A stretch of DNA of 64,000 bases from Halocynthiibacter sp. SDUM655004 (GCF_026015885.1 NZ_JAPDUG010000001.1:806001-870000), one strand, 5' to 3'; counted from the stretch's first letter, positions 47,731-56,574 are shown. Notes: generated from the letters alone by a model not told the origin. Program-made: numbers and translations.

Positions 47731-47764
47731 CCCCGCACTCTGCAAGAGTGGCGGGGTTTTTCTT
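47731..47764 (+). terminator. Rho-independent terminator after rpmG
   Basis: CCCCGC-ACTCT (47731-47741) pairs with AGAGT-(G)-GCGGGG (47745-47756) around a three-base loop, with one bulge. A run of T follows. Confidence 0.88.
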
Positions 47765-47860
47765 TTTCTGACCAAAAGCTGCGGCGTTATGCCAAGCGAA
47801 AATTATAGACTCGCTGCGTGCAGCGCTTCAAACTTCGTCTGAACGCACGGAGGATTGACG

Positions 47861-48343
47861 ATGCCGAAGAATTTTTTGCCGACACAGATAGTTTTACACT
47901 GGCTCGTGGCAGTTTTCATTTTGCTTCAGTTTATAAGCAGCGGCCCCATGAAAGAGGCTTGGTCCAATGTAGAGAAGGGGCTGGATTTCGTGCCGCACCC
48001 TGCTGTTTTCGGGCATGTGATTGGCGGCCTATTGGTGCTGCTGTTTGCGTTGTGGCGGCTCTATTTGCGGCGCACTCACGGTGTGCCTCCGCTGCCGGAG
48101 GAGGAGCCACCCGTTTTGCGATGGGTGGCTAACGCAACTCATACGGCGCTCTATGTTCTGTTGTTGCTGACACCGCTATCTGGCGCTGTAGCGTGGTTTG
48201 GTAGCCTGGAGACCGTGGCTTTCGCCCATGAGGTTTTGAAGTCGCTTCTTCTTTTGTTCGTTTTGCTTCACATCCCCGGCGGGTTGTACCAGCAGTTTGT
48301 TCTCAAAACCAACATCCTCGCGCGCATGGGAATAGGGCGATAG
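47861..48343 (+). CDS. Cytochrome b561-type membrane protein
   Basis: A 160-residue protein with four membrane helices and four candidate heme His residues: VLHWLV near residue 14, FGHVIGG near 50, AHEVLKSLL near 125 and LHIPGG near 138. The layout is that of prokaryotic b561, which shuttles electrons to quinone in the inner membrane. The ATG at 47861 is preceded by GGAGG at a good distance; TTG at 47855 is a two-codon alternative. No partner gene is next to it. Confidence 0.92.
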   Translation: MPKNFLPTQIVLHWLVAVFILLQFISSGPMKEAWSNVEKGLDFVPHPAVFGHVIGGLLVLLFALWRLYLRRTHGVPPLPEEEPPVLRWVANATHTALYVLLLLTPLSGAVAWFGSLETVAFAHEVLKSLLLLFVLLHIPGGLYQQFVLKTNILARMGIGR

Positions 48344-48354
48344 AGCAAAAGAAA

Positions 48355-48386
48355 ACGCCCGCTTCATTTCTGAAACGGGCGTCTTT
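48355..48386. terminator. Bidirectional terminator between cytochrome b561 and BI-1 genes
   Basis: ACGCCCG (48355-48361) pairs with CGGGCGT (48376-48382) and the inner TTCA/TGAA adds four pairs. An A run precedes and T follow, so both convergent genes are served. Confidence 0.88.
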
Positions 48387-48406
48387 TGATTTAAGTTGCT
48401 GCTCTC

Positions 48407-49183
48407 TTATTCGCGGTTGCCGAAGAGATGCAGCAGGAACATGAACATGTTGATGAAGTCGAGGTAGAGGCTCAGTGCGCCCATGATGGCCGCTTTGCCC
48501 AACCACTCGCTGTCACCAGATTGTGCGTGCGCGATGTAGGTGTTCTTGATGTTCTGCGTGTCAAAGGCTGTGAGGCCGGCAAAAATCAGAACGCCGATTG
48601 CGGAAATCGCCAGCTGCAGTACGCCAGATTGTAGGAAGAGGTTTACAATCATAGCGACGAACAGGCCGATAACACCCATCATCAAGAATGTGCCCATCGC
48701 CGACAGGTTGCGCTTTGTGGTGTAGCCATAGAGCGACAAACCGGCAAAAGCGACTGCAGTGATGAGGAAGACCTGAACGATCGATGCGCTTGTGTAGATC
48801 AGGAAGATCGAGCTGATCGAGAGGCCCATAACAGCAGCGAATGCATAAAACACCAGTTGCGCGCTGGCAGCAGACAGACGACCGATCCCGGCACTAAGGC
48901 CGAACACAAAGGCAAGCGGAGCAAACATGATCACCCAGCGCAGAGCCGATGTGTAGATCGTTGCGCCAAGACTTGTCAGGTATTTCGAGTCGCTGATTTG
49001 AGCGACCGCCAGAGCAGGGTCTGTTGTTGTGGCAAGCCCGGCGATAGCCCAAGCTGCCAAAGCTGTAATCAAAAGACCTACGGACATCGTGCCGTAGACT
49101 TTGTTCATATGAGCGCGCAGCCCCGCGTCGATTTCTGCGCTGATTGCGCCGACGTGTGACTGGGCTGTACCAAATTGTGCCAT
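48407..49183 (-). CDS. Bax inhibitor-1/YccA family membrane protein
   Basis: A 258-residue, seven-helix protein of the BI-1/YccA family, with the polar start MAQFGTAQSHVGAISAEIDAGLRAHMNKVYGTMSV split by the usual early helix. Late motifs are LTAFDTQNIKNTY and ALSLYLDFINMF. Bacterial homologues modulate FtsH or carry calcium. The ATG at 49183 is preceded by GGAGGAACGA. A DUF1127 gene lies upstream on the same strand. Confidence 0.92.
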   Translation of the reverse strand: MAQFGTAQSHVGAISAEIDAGLRAHMNKVYGTMSVGLLITALAAWAIAGLATTTDPALAVAQISDSKYLTSLGATIYTSALRWVIMFAPLAFVFGLSAGIGRLSAASAQLVFYAFAAVMGLSISSIFLIYTSASIVQVFLITAVAFAGLSLYGYTTKRNLSAMGTFLMMGVIGLFVAMIVNLFLQSGVLQLAISAIGVLIFAGLTAFDTQNIKNTYIAHAQSGDSEWLGKAAIMGALSLYLDFINMFMFLLHLFGNRE

Positions 49184-49340
49184 TCGTTCCTCCGGTTGGG
49201 AATAAGATTGAGGCGTGCAAATGCCCGCCGTTGCCTCAAATATCGGTAATGGCGGGCTAAATTTCAAGTTCAACCGGAGGTGTTTTAGCAAAAAAGCGAA
49301 GTGGTTGTGAAAAGGGCGCTTTTTGGGGGTGTTCGAGGGC

Positions 49341-49538
49341 CTAAAAATCCCAAAACGCGCGGTTTGCTTCTTTTTGCGCCTCTGCTCTGCTCAGGCCGAG
49401 GTCGTCAAGCGCGTCTGTGTCGAGTTTGGCGAGTGTCCGGCGCTGTGCATAAACCGCGAAGGCTTGGCGCAGTGTTGCTGCAAAAGATGTGCTGCGTGGT
49501 AATCCGCAGGAGGAGGCGGATGAAAGAGCTTGTGTCAT
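49341..49538 (-). CDS. DUF1127 small basic protein
   Basis: A 65-residue protein. The C-terminal half (AQRRTLAKLDTDALDDLGLSRAEAQKEANRAFW) is the DUF1127 signature with R-x-L-x-x-L...L-x-D-x-G. DUF1127 proteins in alphaproteobacteria can bind RNA and affect small-RNA and phosphate physiology. It is divergent from a LysR gene, which probably regulates it. The ATG at 49538 has AAAGGAAC upstream. Confidence 0.88.
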   Translation of the reverse strand: MTQALSSASSCGLPRSTSFAATLRQAFAVYAQRRTLAKLDTDALDDLGLSRAEAQKEANRAFWDF

Positions 49539-49661
49539 GTCAGTTCCTTTCGGATTTTGTGATGTGAATATTGAATTGAATCATTTTCGTTGATGTATAT
49601 GGCGGCGCATGTCATATTTGTGAAATGAATGTTTGTTTAGTTATGCATCAAGGATTGTGAT

Positions 49662-50612
49662 ATGCCGCGTAATCTCGATCTAACGTCCCTGCGATCATTT
49701 GTGGCCGTCGCCGATTCTGGCGGGGTGACGCGCGCCGCTGGATTTCTCAACCTCACGCAGTCGGCGGTGTCGATGCAGCTCAAACGGCTGGAGGAATCGC
49801 TCGGCGCTGAGCTTCTTGATCGCAGCGCGCGAACGATCGCGCTTACGCCAACGGGCGAGCGTCTGTTAACCTATGCGCGGCGGATGCTTGATCTGAATGA
49901 TGAGATCTTCGCGCGGATGACCGATCAGGCCTATGAGGGCGAGATCGTTCTGGGGGTGCCGCATGACATTGTCTATCCCGCGATCCCTGAAGTGCTGAAG
50001 AGATTCGCTGCGGAATATCCGCGCATGCGCGTGCAGCTTTTGTCTTCGGTGACGGTGAAGCTCAAGGAGAAGTTCGCGCGGGGCGAAGCCGACATGATCC
50101 TGACCACAGAGGATGGATGCGACACAGGCGGGGAAACGCTTGTGGAGCGGCGTCTTGTCTGGGTTGGCGCGCCCAATGGCGTTGCTTGGCGGCAGCGCCC
50201 GCTTCGTCTGGCATTTGAGCCCAATTGTATGTTCCGCACGGCGGCGCAGAAGGGGCTGGATGCCGCCGATATCCCATGGGAGGTCGCGGTTGATTCAGAT
50301 TCCACCCGAACCATTGAGGCCAGCGTGTCCGCCGACCTAGCAGTACACAGTGTGCTTGACGGCATGGAGGCGCCGCATCTGGAACAGGTGCGTCATGGCG
50401 GTGCGCTGCCGGATCTTGGATCGAAAAAGATCAACCTCTTCGTTTCGGAGTTGGCGAAAGGAAAAGTCGTCGAAGACCTCGCCGAAATTCTCCGCCAAGC
50501 CTATCGCCATCCGATGGTTCACCGAAGCTATGCAACCACAACCACCTTGCCCGTCGATTTGCGCGTTTTGAGCAACGAGAGCGCGCTAGCGGCCTCTGAG
50601 AGCGCAAGTTGA
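49662..50612 (+). CDS. LysR-type transcriptional regulator beside DUF1127
   Basis: A 316-residue protein: N-terminal winged helix (LDLTSLRSFVAVADSGGVTRAAGFLNLTQSAVSMQLKRLEE) and a substrate-binding domain from about residue 90. The 123-bp gap to the divergent DUF1127 gene is the natural operator position. The last 85 bp overlap the 3' end of the convergent quinone reductase. Effector unknown. Confidence 0.93.
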   Translation: MPRNLDLTSLRSFVAVADSGGVTRAAGFLNLTQSAVSMQLKRLEESLGAELLDRSARTIALTPTGERLLTYARRMLDLNDEIFARMTDQAYEGEIVLGVPHDIVYPAIPEVLKRFAAEYPRMRVQLLSSVTVKLKEKFARGEADMILTTEDGCDTGGETLVERRLVWVGAPNGVAWRQRPLRLAFEPNCMFRTAAQKGLDAADIPWEVAVDSDSTRTIEASVSADLAVHSVLDGMEAPHLEQVRHGGALPDLGSKKINLFVSELAKGKVVEDLAEILRQAYRHPMVHRSYATTTTLPVDLRVLSNESALAASESAS

Positions 50613-51484
50613 TGGCTGATGTGCGGCGTGAGGCGGCCTTCAACTTGCCAGTCGAGTAGGGTCTTAAGGCTGTCCGAAAGAACCTTCGGTGCGAATTTGC
50701 GATAGCCGCCCCAGTACAGGCCAATAACGCTGATGTTCTTGACCAGCAGGATATTCGCCGGAATTTGCGGGACCGTTCCGCTTGCAAAGCCAATAGCAAG
50801 GATGCGCCCGTCGGGGTTGGTGACGCGCATTGCCGTGTCGAATGCTGCGCCGCCAACGGGGTCATAAACAACATCCGCACCGCCAAGCGCTTTGATCTGC
50901 TCTCGGATGTCGGGCGCGTCGCTGTCGATCACATGATCCGCGCCCGCCGCCTTCGCTATGGCCAGCTTATCTTCGCCGCGCGCCGATGCGATAACCCGCG
51001 CGCCCATCAATTTGCCCAGCTCGACCGCAGCGAGCCCAACACCACCGGCAGCGCCAAATACCAAAAGCGTTTCACCAGCCTTGATGTTTGCGCGATGGGA
51101 TAGGGCGAGATGCGATGTTCCATAGGCAACCTGAAACGCCGCAGCCTCGGCAAAGCCAACCGCATCTGGCAGCGCGACAGTGGCCGCCGCCTCAAGCACA
51201 GCGTATTCGGCCAAGCCGCCGTGCCCTGCGACACCCGCCACGCGATCCCCAATCGAAAAGCCGGATACATCCGCCCCCATGTCAACGACGCGCCCCGCAA
51301 TTTCCATGCCCGGACAGAAGGGCAATGCAGGCTTCTCCTGATAGGTGCCCTTGATCAGCAGCAAATCCGCAAAATTCAGCGCGCAGGCCTCCATCTTGAT
51401 GAGAACCTCGTTTGGCGCGGGAATCGGTTTGGGGGTGTCCTGAAGCTCTGCGGAGCCCAATTCGTTTACAACGTACCCTATCAT
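50528..51484 (-). CDS. NADPH:quinone oxidoreductase, zinc-independent MDR family
   Basis: A 318-residue protein of the quinone oxidoreductase type: ALNFADLLLIKGTY, FCPGMEIAGRVVDMG, then the nucleotide motif VFGAAGGVGLAAVELGKLMGA near residue 150. It lacks the catalytic zinc ligands of alcohol dehydrogenases. It reduces quinones or enones with NADPH. The C-terminal 28 codons overlap the LysR gene on the other strand, both with intact family ends. Confidence 0.92.
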   Translation of the reverse strand: MIGYVVNELGSAELQDTPKPIPAPNEVLIKMEACALNFADLLLIKGTYQEKPALPFCPGMEIAGRVVDMGADVSGFSIGDRVAGVAGHGGLAEYAVLEAAATVALPDAVGFAEAAAFQVAYGTSHLALSHRANIKAGETLLVFGAAGGVGLAAVELGKLMGARVIASARGEDKLAIAKAAGADHVIDSDAPDIREQIKALGGADVVYDPVGGAAFDTAMRVTNPDGRILAIGFASGTVPQIPANILLVKNISVIGLYWGGYRKFAPKVLSDSLKTLLDWQVEGRLTPHISHQLALSEAASALSLLKTRKSTGKVVVVA

Positions 51485-51818
51485 GTTACCTCTTTGGATT
51501 GACCGAAATACAATCTAAGCGAAAGTTCGCCTAGGTCGCCTGTTGCGGGATTGAAGTTTCCTATCTTCTTGACTAAAAAGTAAAAAACATTGAATTTCAT
51601 CAATTGATGAAAAGAACAAAAACACGTTTTAGGTGCATAGATCACGAAACAGTTAACCTTATACAAGAAAAAGCGGTGGTGATTTCCCACAAATACACGT
51701 AATAATAGAACGGTAAGCGTAGTGACGTGAATGTGGTGAACATTGATTGGTGCTCTAAGTTGTTGGCATCATATTCGTTTCGCTTTATTCGCGTGTTTTA
51801 AAGTAGTGGAGCGTAAAA
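51485..51818 (+). promoter_or_regulatory. AT-rich regulatory region upstream of the XRE gene, with a perfect palindrome
   Basis: A 334-bp gap without a credible gene. It is much richer in A+T than its surroundings (one 60-base line counted at 33 percent GC). TTTCATCAATTGATGAAA at 51595-51612 is a perfect 18-bp palindrome, and TTGACT at 51569-51574 lies just upstream. The palindrome is a plausible operator, possibly for the XRE protein that follows. A second AT-rich stretch leads into the start codon. Confidence 0.5.
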
Positions 51819-52190
51819 ATGAAACACCCGGTAGACGTACACGTTGGAAAACGTATCCGCCATCGCAGATGGATGGTAGGCATGACCCAACAGCAACTCG
51901 CAGAACGTGTTGGAATTAAATTCCAGCAAATTCAAAAGTATGAAACTGGAATGAACCGTGTTTCCGCTTCCCGTCTTTGGGATATTTCGGATGCTATGGG
52001 GGTTCCGATTAGTTTCTTTTTCGAAGGGTTGGGCGGCAAGTCCGGCTCTGAAGCTAAGGAAACAACGGTTCGTGGTGATTTCATGGCCGATAAGGAGGCG
52101 CTTGAGCTCGTGCGCTCCTACTATGCGATTCCCGAGAATCAGCGACGTCGTTTGTTCGAATTGGCACGTGTATTGAGTGACGTTGCCTAA
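51819..52190 (+). CDS. XRE-family transcriptional regulator
   Basis: A 123-residue protein. The N-terminal helix-turn-helix (about 9-64: VGKRIRHRRWMVGMTQQQLAERVGI..QIQKYETGMNRVS) is a clear Cro/C1 type. The rest has a Gly-rich linker and a helical tail (ADKEALELVRSYYAIPENQRRRLFELARVL) common in small alphaproteobacterial regulators of stress or cell-cycle genes. It is monocistronic with its own terminator. Confidence 0.9.
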   Translation: MKHPVDVHVGKRIRHRRWMVGMTQQQLAERVGIKFQQIQKYETGMNRVSASRLWDISDAMGVPISFFFEGLGGKSGSEAKETTVRGDFMADKEALELVRSYYAIPENQRRRLFELARVLSDVA

Positions 52191-52213
52191 TTAGACGGAT
52201 CGAAAAGCGAAAA

Positions 52214-52242
52214 GGCGCGCTCTTGTATAGCGCGCTTTTTTG
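52214..52242 (+). terminator. Rho-independent terminator after the XRE gene
   Basis: GCGCGCT (52215-52221) pairs with AGCGCGC (52229-52235) around a seven-base loop, followed by six T. It lies 25 bp after the stop. Confidence 0.9.
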
Positions 52243-52341
52243 TTGCCTGCACGATAGGGAAGGGTGGCTCGCGGCTTGCGCGCGGTTGAGGGTCTGTCCT
52301 ATCAAGGCGGCATCCAAACCCGAGTAGAGAACGAGGCGATC

Positions 52342-53142
52342 ATGGACCTTTCACAAGCAGACATCACCTCGATTAGGGAAACAGCCGAGCTTATGGCCGA
52401 CGCCGCGCGGCGGGTGACCCTTCAGTATTTCCGAGGCGGAGAGCTGGCAACTGAGAATAAGTGGGACGAGGGCTTTGATCCCGTTACCGTGGCTGATCGC
52501 GAAGCCGAAAAATCCATGCGCGCAATCCTTGCCGAAAAACGCCCCGAGGACTCTATTTTGGGCGAGGAGTTTGGGGTCACGGTTGGCACCTCTGGTTTGA
52601 CATGGGTGCTGGACCCGATTGATGGCACGCGGGGTTTTATCTCTGGAACGCCTACATGGGGCGTTCTGATCGCGGTATCTGATGAGAACGGCCCGATTTT
52701 CGGCGTGATCGATCAGCCCTACATCGGCGAGAGATTTCGCGGTGGTTTCGGGCTAGCAAAGATGCAGGGGCCACATTGGGCGCGCGGATTGGGCGTGTCC
52801 TCCGTCAGCCGGCTGTCTGATGCGACCTTGTTCACAACCTTTCCAGAAGTCGGGACATTCGAAGAGGCCGCAGCCTTTCGCGAGGTCGAGCGCGAAGTGA
52901 AGTTAACGCGCTACGGCATGGATTGTTATGCCTATGCACTTCTTGCCGCAGGTCAGATCGATCTGGTGATCGAGGCGGGATTACAGCCCTATGACATCCA
53001 AGCTCCCATCGCGGTTATCCAAGCTGCCGGTGGTGTTGTGACGGATTGGAAGGGAGAGCCTGCGCACAACGGTGGACGTGTCCTTGCTGCCGCAACGCCA
53101 GAGCTGCATGCTGCGGCGCTCCTTCTGCTCTCAGACGCCTAA
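52342..53142 (+). CDS. hisN: Histidinol-phosphatase, inositol-monophosphatase family
   Basis: A 266-residue protein with the IMPase fold motifs GEEFGV (metal Glu) near residue 75, DPIDGTRGF near 93-101 and a late YDIQAPIAVIQAAGG. The LDPIDGTRGF variant and the GMDCYAYALLAAG block point to the HisN histidinol-phosphatase subgroup, which completes histidine synthesis. The ATG at 52342 was chosen over 52264. No his gene is adjacent, so a broader phosphatase role is possible. Confidence 0.85.
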   Translation: MDLSQADITSIRETAELMADAARRVTLQYFRGGELATENKWDEGFDPVTVADREAEKSMRAILAEKRPEDSILGEEFGVTVGTSGLTWVLDPIDGTRGFISGTPTWGVLIAVSDENGPIFGVIDQPYIGERFRGGFGLAKMQGPHWARGLGVSSVSRLSDATLFTTFPEVGTFEEAAAFREVEREVKLTRYGMDCYAYALLAAGQIDLVIEAGLQPYDIQAPIAVIQAAGGVVTDWKGEPAHNGGRVLAAATPELHAAALLLLSDA

Positions 53143-53278
53143 TCCACATCCGCGAAGCTTGATTCCAGATGCCTGCGTGATATTCTTGCGCTCGTATCAG
53201 GTCCTTTGCCCTTTTCTGCTGATACGCTTCACACAACCGCCAAATGGCACCGAATTGGGCAGAATTGTGTGGAGACCT

Positions 53279-54634
53279 ATGACAAACATCTTGATTGAAA
53301 ACGCGACTCTTGCCCTCACCATGGATGATGCGGGCAGCGAAATTGCGAATTGCGATATCCATGTAAGGGACGGGGTGATTCAAGCCGTCGGCCCAAATCT
53401 ACGGGCGCATTTGCAGGGCGAACAAGCCGAAGGACTTGCCGTACATCGCGCAGACGGTTGTCTCGTGACGCCTGGATTGGTGAATACGCACCATCATCTC
53501 TATCAAACGATGACCCGCGCGGTTCCTGCGGCCCAAGATGCTTTACTGTTTGGCTGGCTGCAGTCGCTCTATCCTATTTGGGGTCGTTTTGGACCGCGCG
53601 AAATGCATTCTGGCGCGGTTATTGGCCTTGCTGAATTGGCGCTATCCGGCTGCACGCTTAGCTCGGATCACATGTATATCTTCCCCAACGGAGCGCGACT
53701 TGAAGACTCGATCGAGGCGGCGCAGCGGGTCGGGCTGCGGTTCCATCCCACACGCGGCGCGATGTCGATCGGCGAGAGCAAAGGCGGTCTGCCACCCGAT
53801 GCGTTGGTTGAAGATGAGGCCGCTATTCTCGAGGATTGCATCAGGCTGATCGATGCTCACCACGATCCACGCGACGGCTCGATGCTGCGAGTGGGTGTAG
53901 CGCCGTGTTCGCCATTTTCCGTCAGCACAGACCTCATGCGTGAAGCTGCACTTCTTGCGCGCGATAAGGGCGTGATGCTCCACACGCATTTGGCCGAAAA
54001 CGACGAAGATATCGCCTATTCCCTAGAAAAGTTCGGCTGCCGCCCTGGCGAATATGCCCGCGATCTTGGCTGGCTGGGCGAGGATGTCTGGCACGCTCAT
54101 TGCGTCAAACTCGACGCGACCGAGATTGATCTCTTTGCCGCAACCCGCACGGGCGTTGCGCATTGCCCTTGTTCCAATTGCCGCCTCGGTTCAGGCATCG
54201 CGCCTGTGCGCCAGATGCGCGATCAGGGCGTGCGGGTCGGTCTTGGTGTGGATGGGTCTGCGAGCAATGATCTCGGCTCGCTTTCAGCAGAGGCGCGACA
54301 GTTGATGTTGCTACAGCGGGTTCAAAACGGTGCCGATGCAATGAGTGCCCGCGAGGCGCTTTACATCGCAACGCGTGGTGGAGCAGAAGTACTCGGACGA
54401 TCCGATTGCGGGCAAATCGCCGTTGGAAAACGCGCCGATCTCGCGATATGGGATTTGCAAGGGTTGGAGAGTGCCGGAAGTTGGGATCCTGCCGCTATTC
54501 TGCTCGCCGGACCGCAGAAAGTGCGCGACCTCTTTGTCGAAGGAAAGCAGATCGTACGTGATGGCGAAATGCAGACCATCAACTTGCCCCAAGCAATCAA
54601 AGAACAGAACAAACTTGCTAAAGACTTGATGTAG
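53279..54634 (+). CDS. Amidohydrolase, 8-oxoguanine deaminase type
   Basis: A 451-residue cytosine-deaminase-like TIM barrel. LVTPGLVNTHHHLYQTMTRA near residue 65-84 gives the first metal ligands, LHTHLAENDED the next, and WHAHCV and the late Asp in GVDGSASND complete the site. This matches the 8-oxoguanine deaminase subgroup, which makes urate from the oxidised base. The ATG at 53279 with GGAG upstream replaces a longer frame from 53072 inside hisN. Confidence 0.88.
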   Translation: MTNILIENATLALTMDDAGSEIANCDIHVRDGVIQAVGPNLRAHLQGEQAEGLAVHRADGCLVTPGLVNTHHHLYQTMTRAVPAAQDALLFGWLQSLYPIWGRFGPREMHSGAVIGLAELALSGCTLSSDHMYIFPNGARLEDSIEAAQRVGLRFHPTRGAMSIGESKGGLPPDALVEDEAAILEDCIRLIDAHHDPRDGSMLRVGVAPCSPFSVSTDLMREAALLARDKGVMLHTHLAENDEDIAYSLEKFGCRPGEYARDLGWLGEDVWHAHCVKLDATEIDLFAATRTGVAHCPCSNCRLGSGIAPVRQMRDQGVRVGLGVDGSASNDLGSLSAEARQLMLLQRVQNGADAMSAREALYIATRGGAEVLGRSDCGQIAVGKRADLAIWDLQGLESAGSWDPAAILLAGPQKVRDLFVEGKQIVRDGEMQTINLPQAIKEQNKLAKDLM

Positions 54635-54679
54635 CCATAATTTCCGCTCAAAATGAGAAAAATTGGACGAGGGAAGATT

Positions 54680-55147
54680 ATGAAAATCAAATTTGGTGCG
54701 ATCGCGGCCGCGGCGGCATTCATGCTGGCAGCCTGCTCTGAGCAAACAACAGTGGTAACGGCGGGTGGTGGTAACGACCTTGCTGTTTCGCTTGAGGACA
54801 TCGTGAATTTCGAGCGCAGAAATGCGAGCCTGCCTGAACTGACTTCAAATGCGCAACTTGATGCAGCCGCTCTTGCGCTTGCCGAAGACATGAACGCGAA
54901 TGGCTTTGTAGGGCACACCGGCACTGACGGTTCGACCGTCAAAGACCGCGTTGAGGCTACGGGATATTGCGCACGCGTCCTTGCCGAAAACGCCTATAGA
55001 GGAGAGCGCGGCGGTATCGGCGCAATCGATTGGTGGATGCAATCTCCGCCGCATCGCGCAAATATTCTCAATTCGAAAGTCACTGAATTCGGCATGGCCG
55101 GATCGGGCCAGTCTTGGGCAATGGTATTGGCCGGTCGCCCCTGCTGA
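54680..55147 (+). CDS. CAP-domain (SCP/PR1) lipoprotein
   Basis: A 155-residue lipoprotein: MKIKFGAIAAAAAFMLAAC (Cys19), then a CAP domain with the start VNFERRNASLPELTSNAQLDAAALALAEDM, the central GHTGTDGSTVKDRVEATGY and late WWMQSPPHRANILN. CAP proteins in bacteria are exported and may act on lipids or the wall. The ATG at 54680 has GAGGGAAG upstream. It lies between two purine-deaminase genes without an evident link. Confidence 0.88.
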   Translation: MKIKFGAIAAAAAFMLAACSEQTTVVTAGGGNDLAVSLEDIVNFERRNASLPELTSNAQLDAAALALAEDMNANGFVGHTGTDGSTVKDRVEATGYCARVLAENAYRGERGGIGAIDWWMQSPPHRANILNSKVTEFGMAGSGQSWAMVLAGRPC

Positions 55148-55158
55148 TAAGTCAAAAA

Positions 55159-56448
55159 TCAGGTCAGCGCACGTCGCTGGCCTGACACCCAAACATCAGA
55201 GATCGCGCGGTCATCTCCCATCATGATGGTGGCAAAGAGACTTTCCCAAATATCTTCTGCGCGCGCCGAACGCTGGGCAATCGCCGGAGTTGAGGCCAGA
55301 TCAAGCGCGATGATGTCAGCTTCCATTCCTGGAGCGATGTTGCCGATCTTATCATCCAGATGAAGCGCCTTGGCCGAACCTGCTGTCGCCAACCAATAGA
55401 GCTCCGCAGCGTGTAGAGGGCTCCCGTTCAACTGCCCAACCTCATAGGCCGCAGCCATTGTGCGCAGCATTGAGAAATTTGAGCCGCCCCCCGTATCCGT
55501 CGCCAGTCCTATCCGGTGCCCATCCGCCGCAAGGCCCTTCATGTCAAAGAGGCCGGAGCCGATGAAGGTGTTCGACGTGGGGCAATGGATGAGGCTGGCG
55601 TCCATTTCAAGCAGCCGCGATTTCTCTCGTTCCTCAAGGTGGATCGCATGGCCATAAAGCCCGCCGCTCTTGAGCAAACCAAAATACTCGTAGGTATCAA
55701 GGTAATCTCGTGCGTCGGGGAAGAGGGTTTTGACCCACGCGATTTCATCTACCTGCTCCGAAAGATGCGTTTGCATGAGAACCTCGGGATGCTCCCCCCA
55801 AAGTGCACCGAGCGCTTCCAGCTGTTCTGGCGTGGACGTCGGCGAAAATCTCGGTGTGATCGCATAGTGCGCGCGCCCTTTGCCATGCCATTTCTCAAGC
55901 AGGCGCTTGCTGTCGTCATAGGCAGATTGCGGTGTGTCGCAAAGGCCCGCGGGCGCGTTGCGATCCATGCAGGTTTTGCCCGCCACAATCCGCATTTGCC
56001 GCGCCTCGGCCGCTTCAAAAATAGCGTCAACACTCTCTGGATGGATGGTGCAATAGCTGGCGACTGTGGTGGTGCCATTGGCAAGCGCAAGATCAAGATA
56101 GCGGGCGGCAATCTCGGCGGCATAGTCCGCATCTCCAAACCGCATCTCTTCGGGGAACGTGTAAGTGTTCAGCCAATCAATCAGCCGTTTGCCCCAACTC
56201 GCGATGATCGCGGTCTGCGGGTAATGTACATGCGCATCGACAAATCCGGCGGTCAGCAGATGATCTTTATAGTCGAAACTCTCGGCGTGGGGGTATTGCG
56301 CCGCCAGCGTGTCGGCCTCTCCGACGGCAAGGATCCTGCCGCTGTCAATCGCGATGGCGCCATGGGTGATGTGGCGGGCCGCTGCCTCGATGTTTCCATT
56401 CATCGGGGAGCCGTCGAACCATAAAACCTGTCCGCGCAAGAGTTCCAT
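55159..56448 (-). CDS. guaD: Guanine deaminase
   Basis: A 429-residue amidohydrolase: metal site GFVDAHVHYPQ near residue 70-80, CMDRNAPAGLCDT (the family substrate block) near 165, QTHLSEQ near 232 and HCPTSN with the late DTGGGSNFS. It turns guanine to xanthine. The ATG at 56448 with AAAGGGAT upstream is preferred over 56463. It faces the CAP lipoprotein with an 11-bp gap, and an 8-oxoguanine deaminase lies just beyond. Confidence 0.95.
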   Translation of the reverse strand: MELLRGQVLWFDGSPMNGNIEAAARHITHGAIAIDSGRILAVGEADTLAAQYPHAESFDYKDHLLTAGFVDAHVHYPQTAIIASWGKRLIDWLNTYTFPEEMRFGDADYAAEIAARYLDLALANGTTTVASYCTIHPESVDAIFEAAEARQMRIVAGKTCMDRNAPAGLCDTPQSAYDDSKRLLEKWHGKGRAHYAITPRFSPTSTPEQLEALGALWGEHPEVLMQTHLSEQVDEIAWVKTLFPDARDYLDTYEYFGLLKSGGLYGHAIHLEEREKSRLLEMDASLIHCPTSNTFIGSGLFDMKGLAADGHRIGLATDTGGGSNFSMLRTMAAAYEVGQLNGSPLHAAELYWLATAGSAKALHLDDKIGNIAPGMEADIIALDLASTPAIAQRSARAEDIWESLFATIMMGDDRAISDVWVSGQRRALT

Positions 56449-56574
56449 ATCTATCCCTTTCACCGCATAAGCGTTGAGGATAGCCCCTCATTTTCCAAAG
56501 GTAAATCTGCCTTTCCCCCTGTTTCTTTTTGCGCGCCCATTCTATGCTGCGCGAAGCAGCGAACGGAGTCTCAG

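Noticed and set aside
55516-56424. 302-residue frame antisense to guaD
   Set aside because: No motif is visible and the guanine deaminase on the other strand has full metal sites.
56449-56574. M-box (magnesium) riboswitch before mgtE
   Set aside because: The 126-bp gap is too short for the element and lacks its conserved cores.
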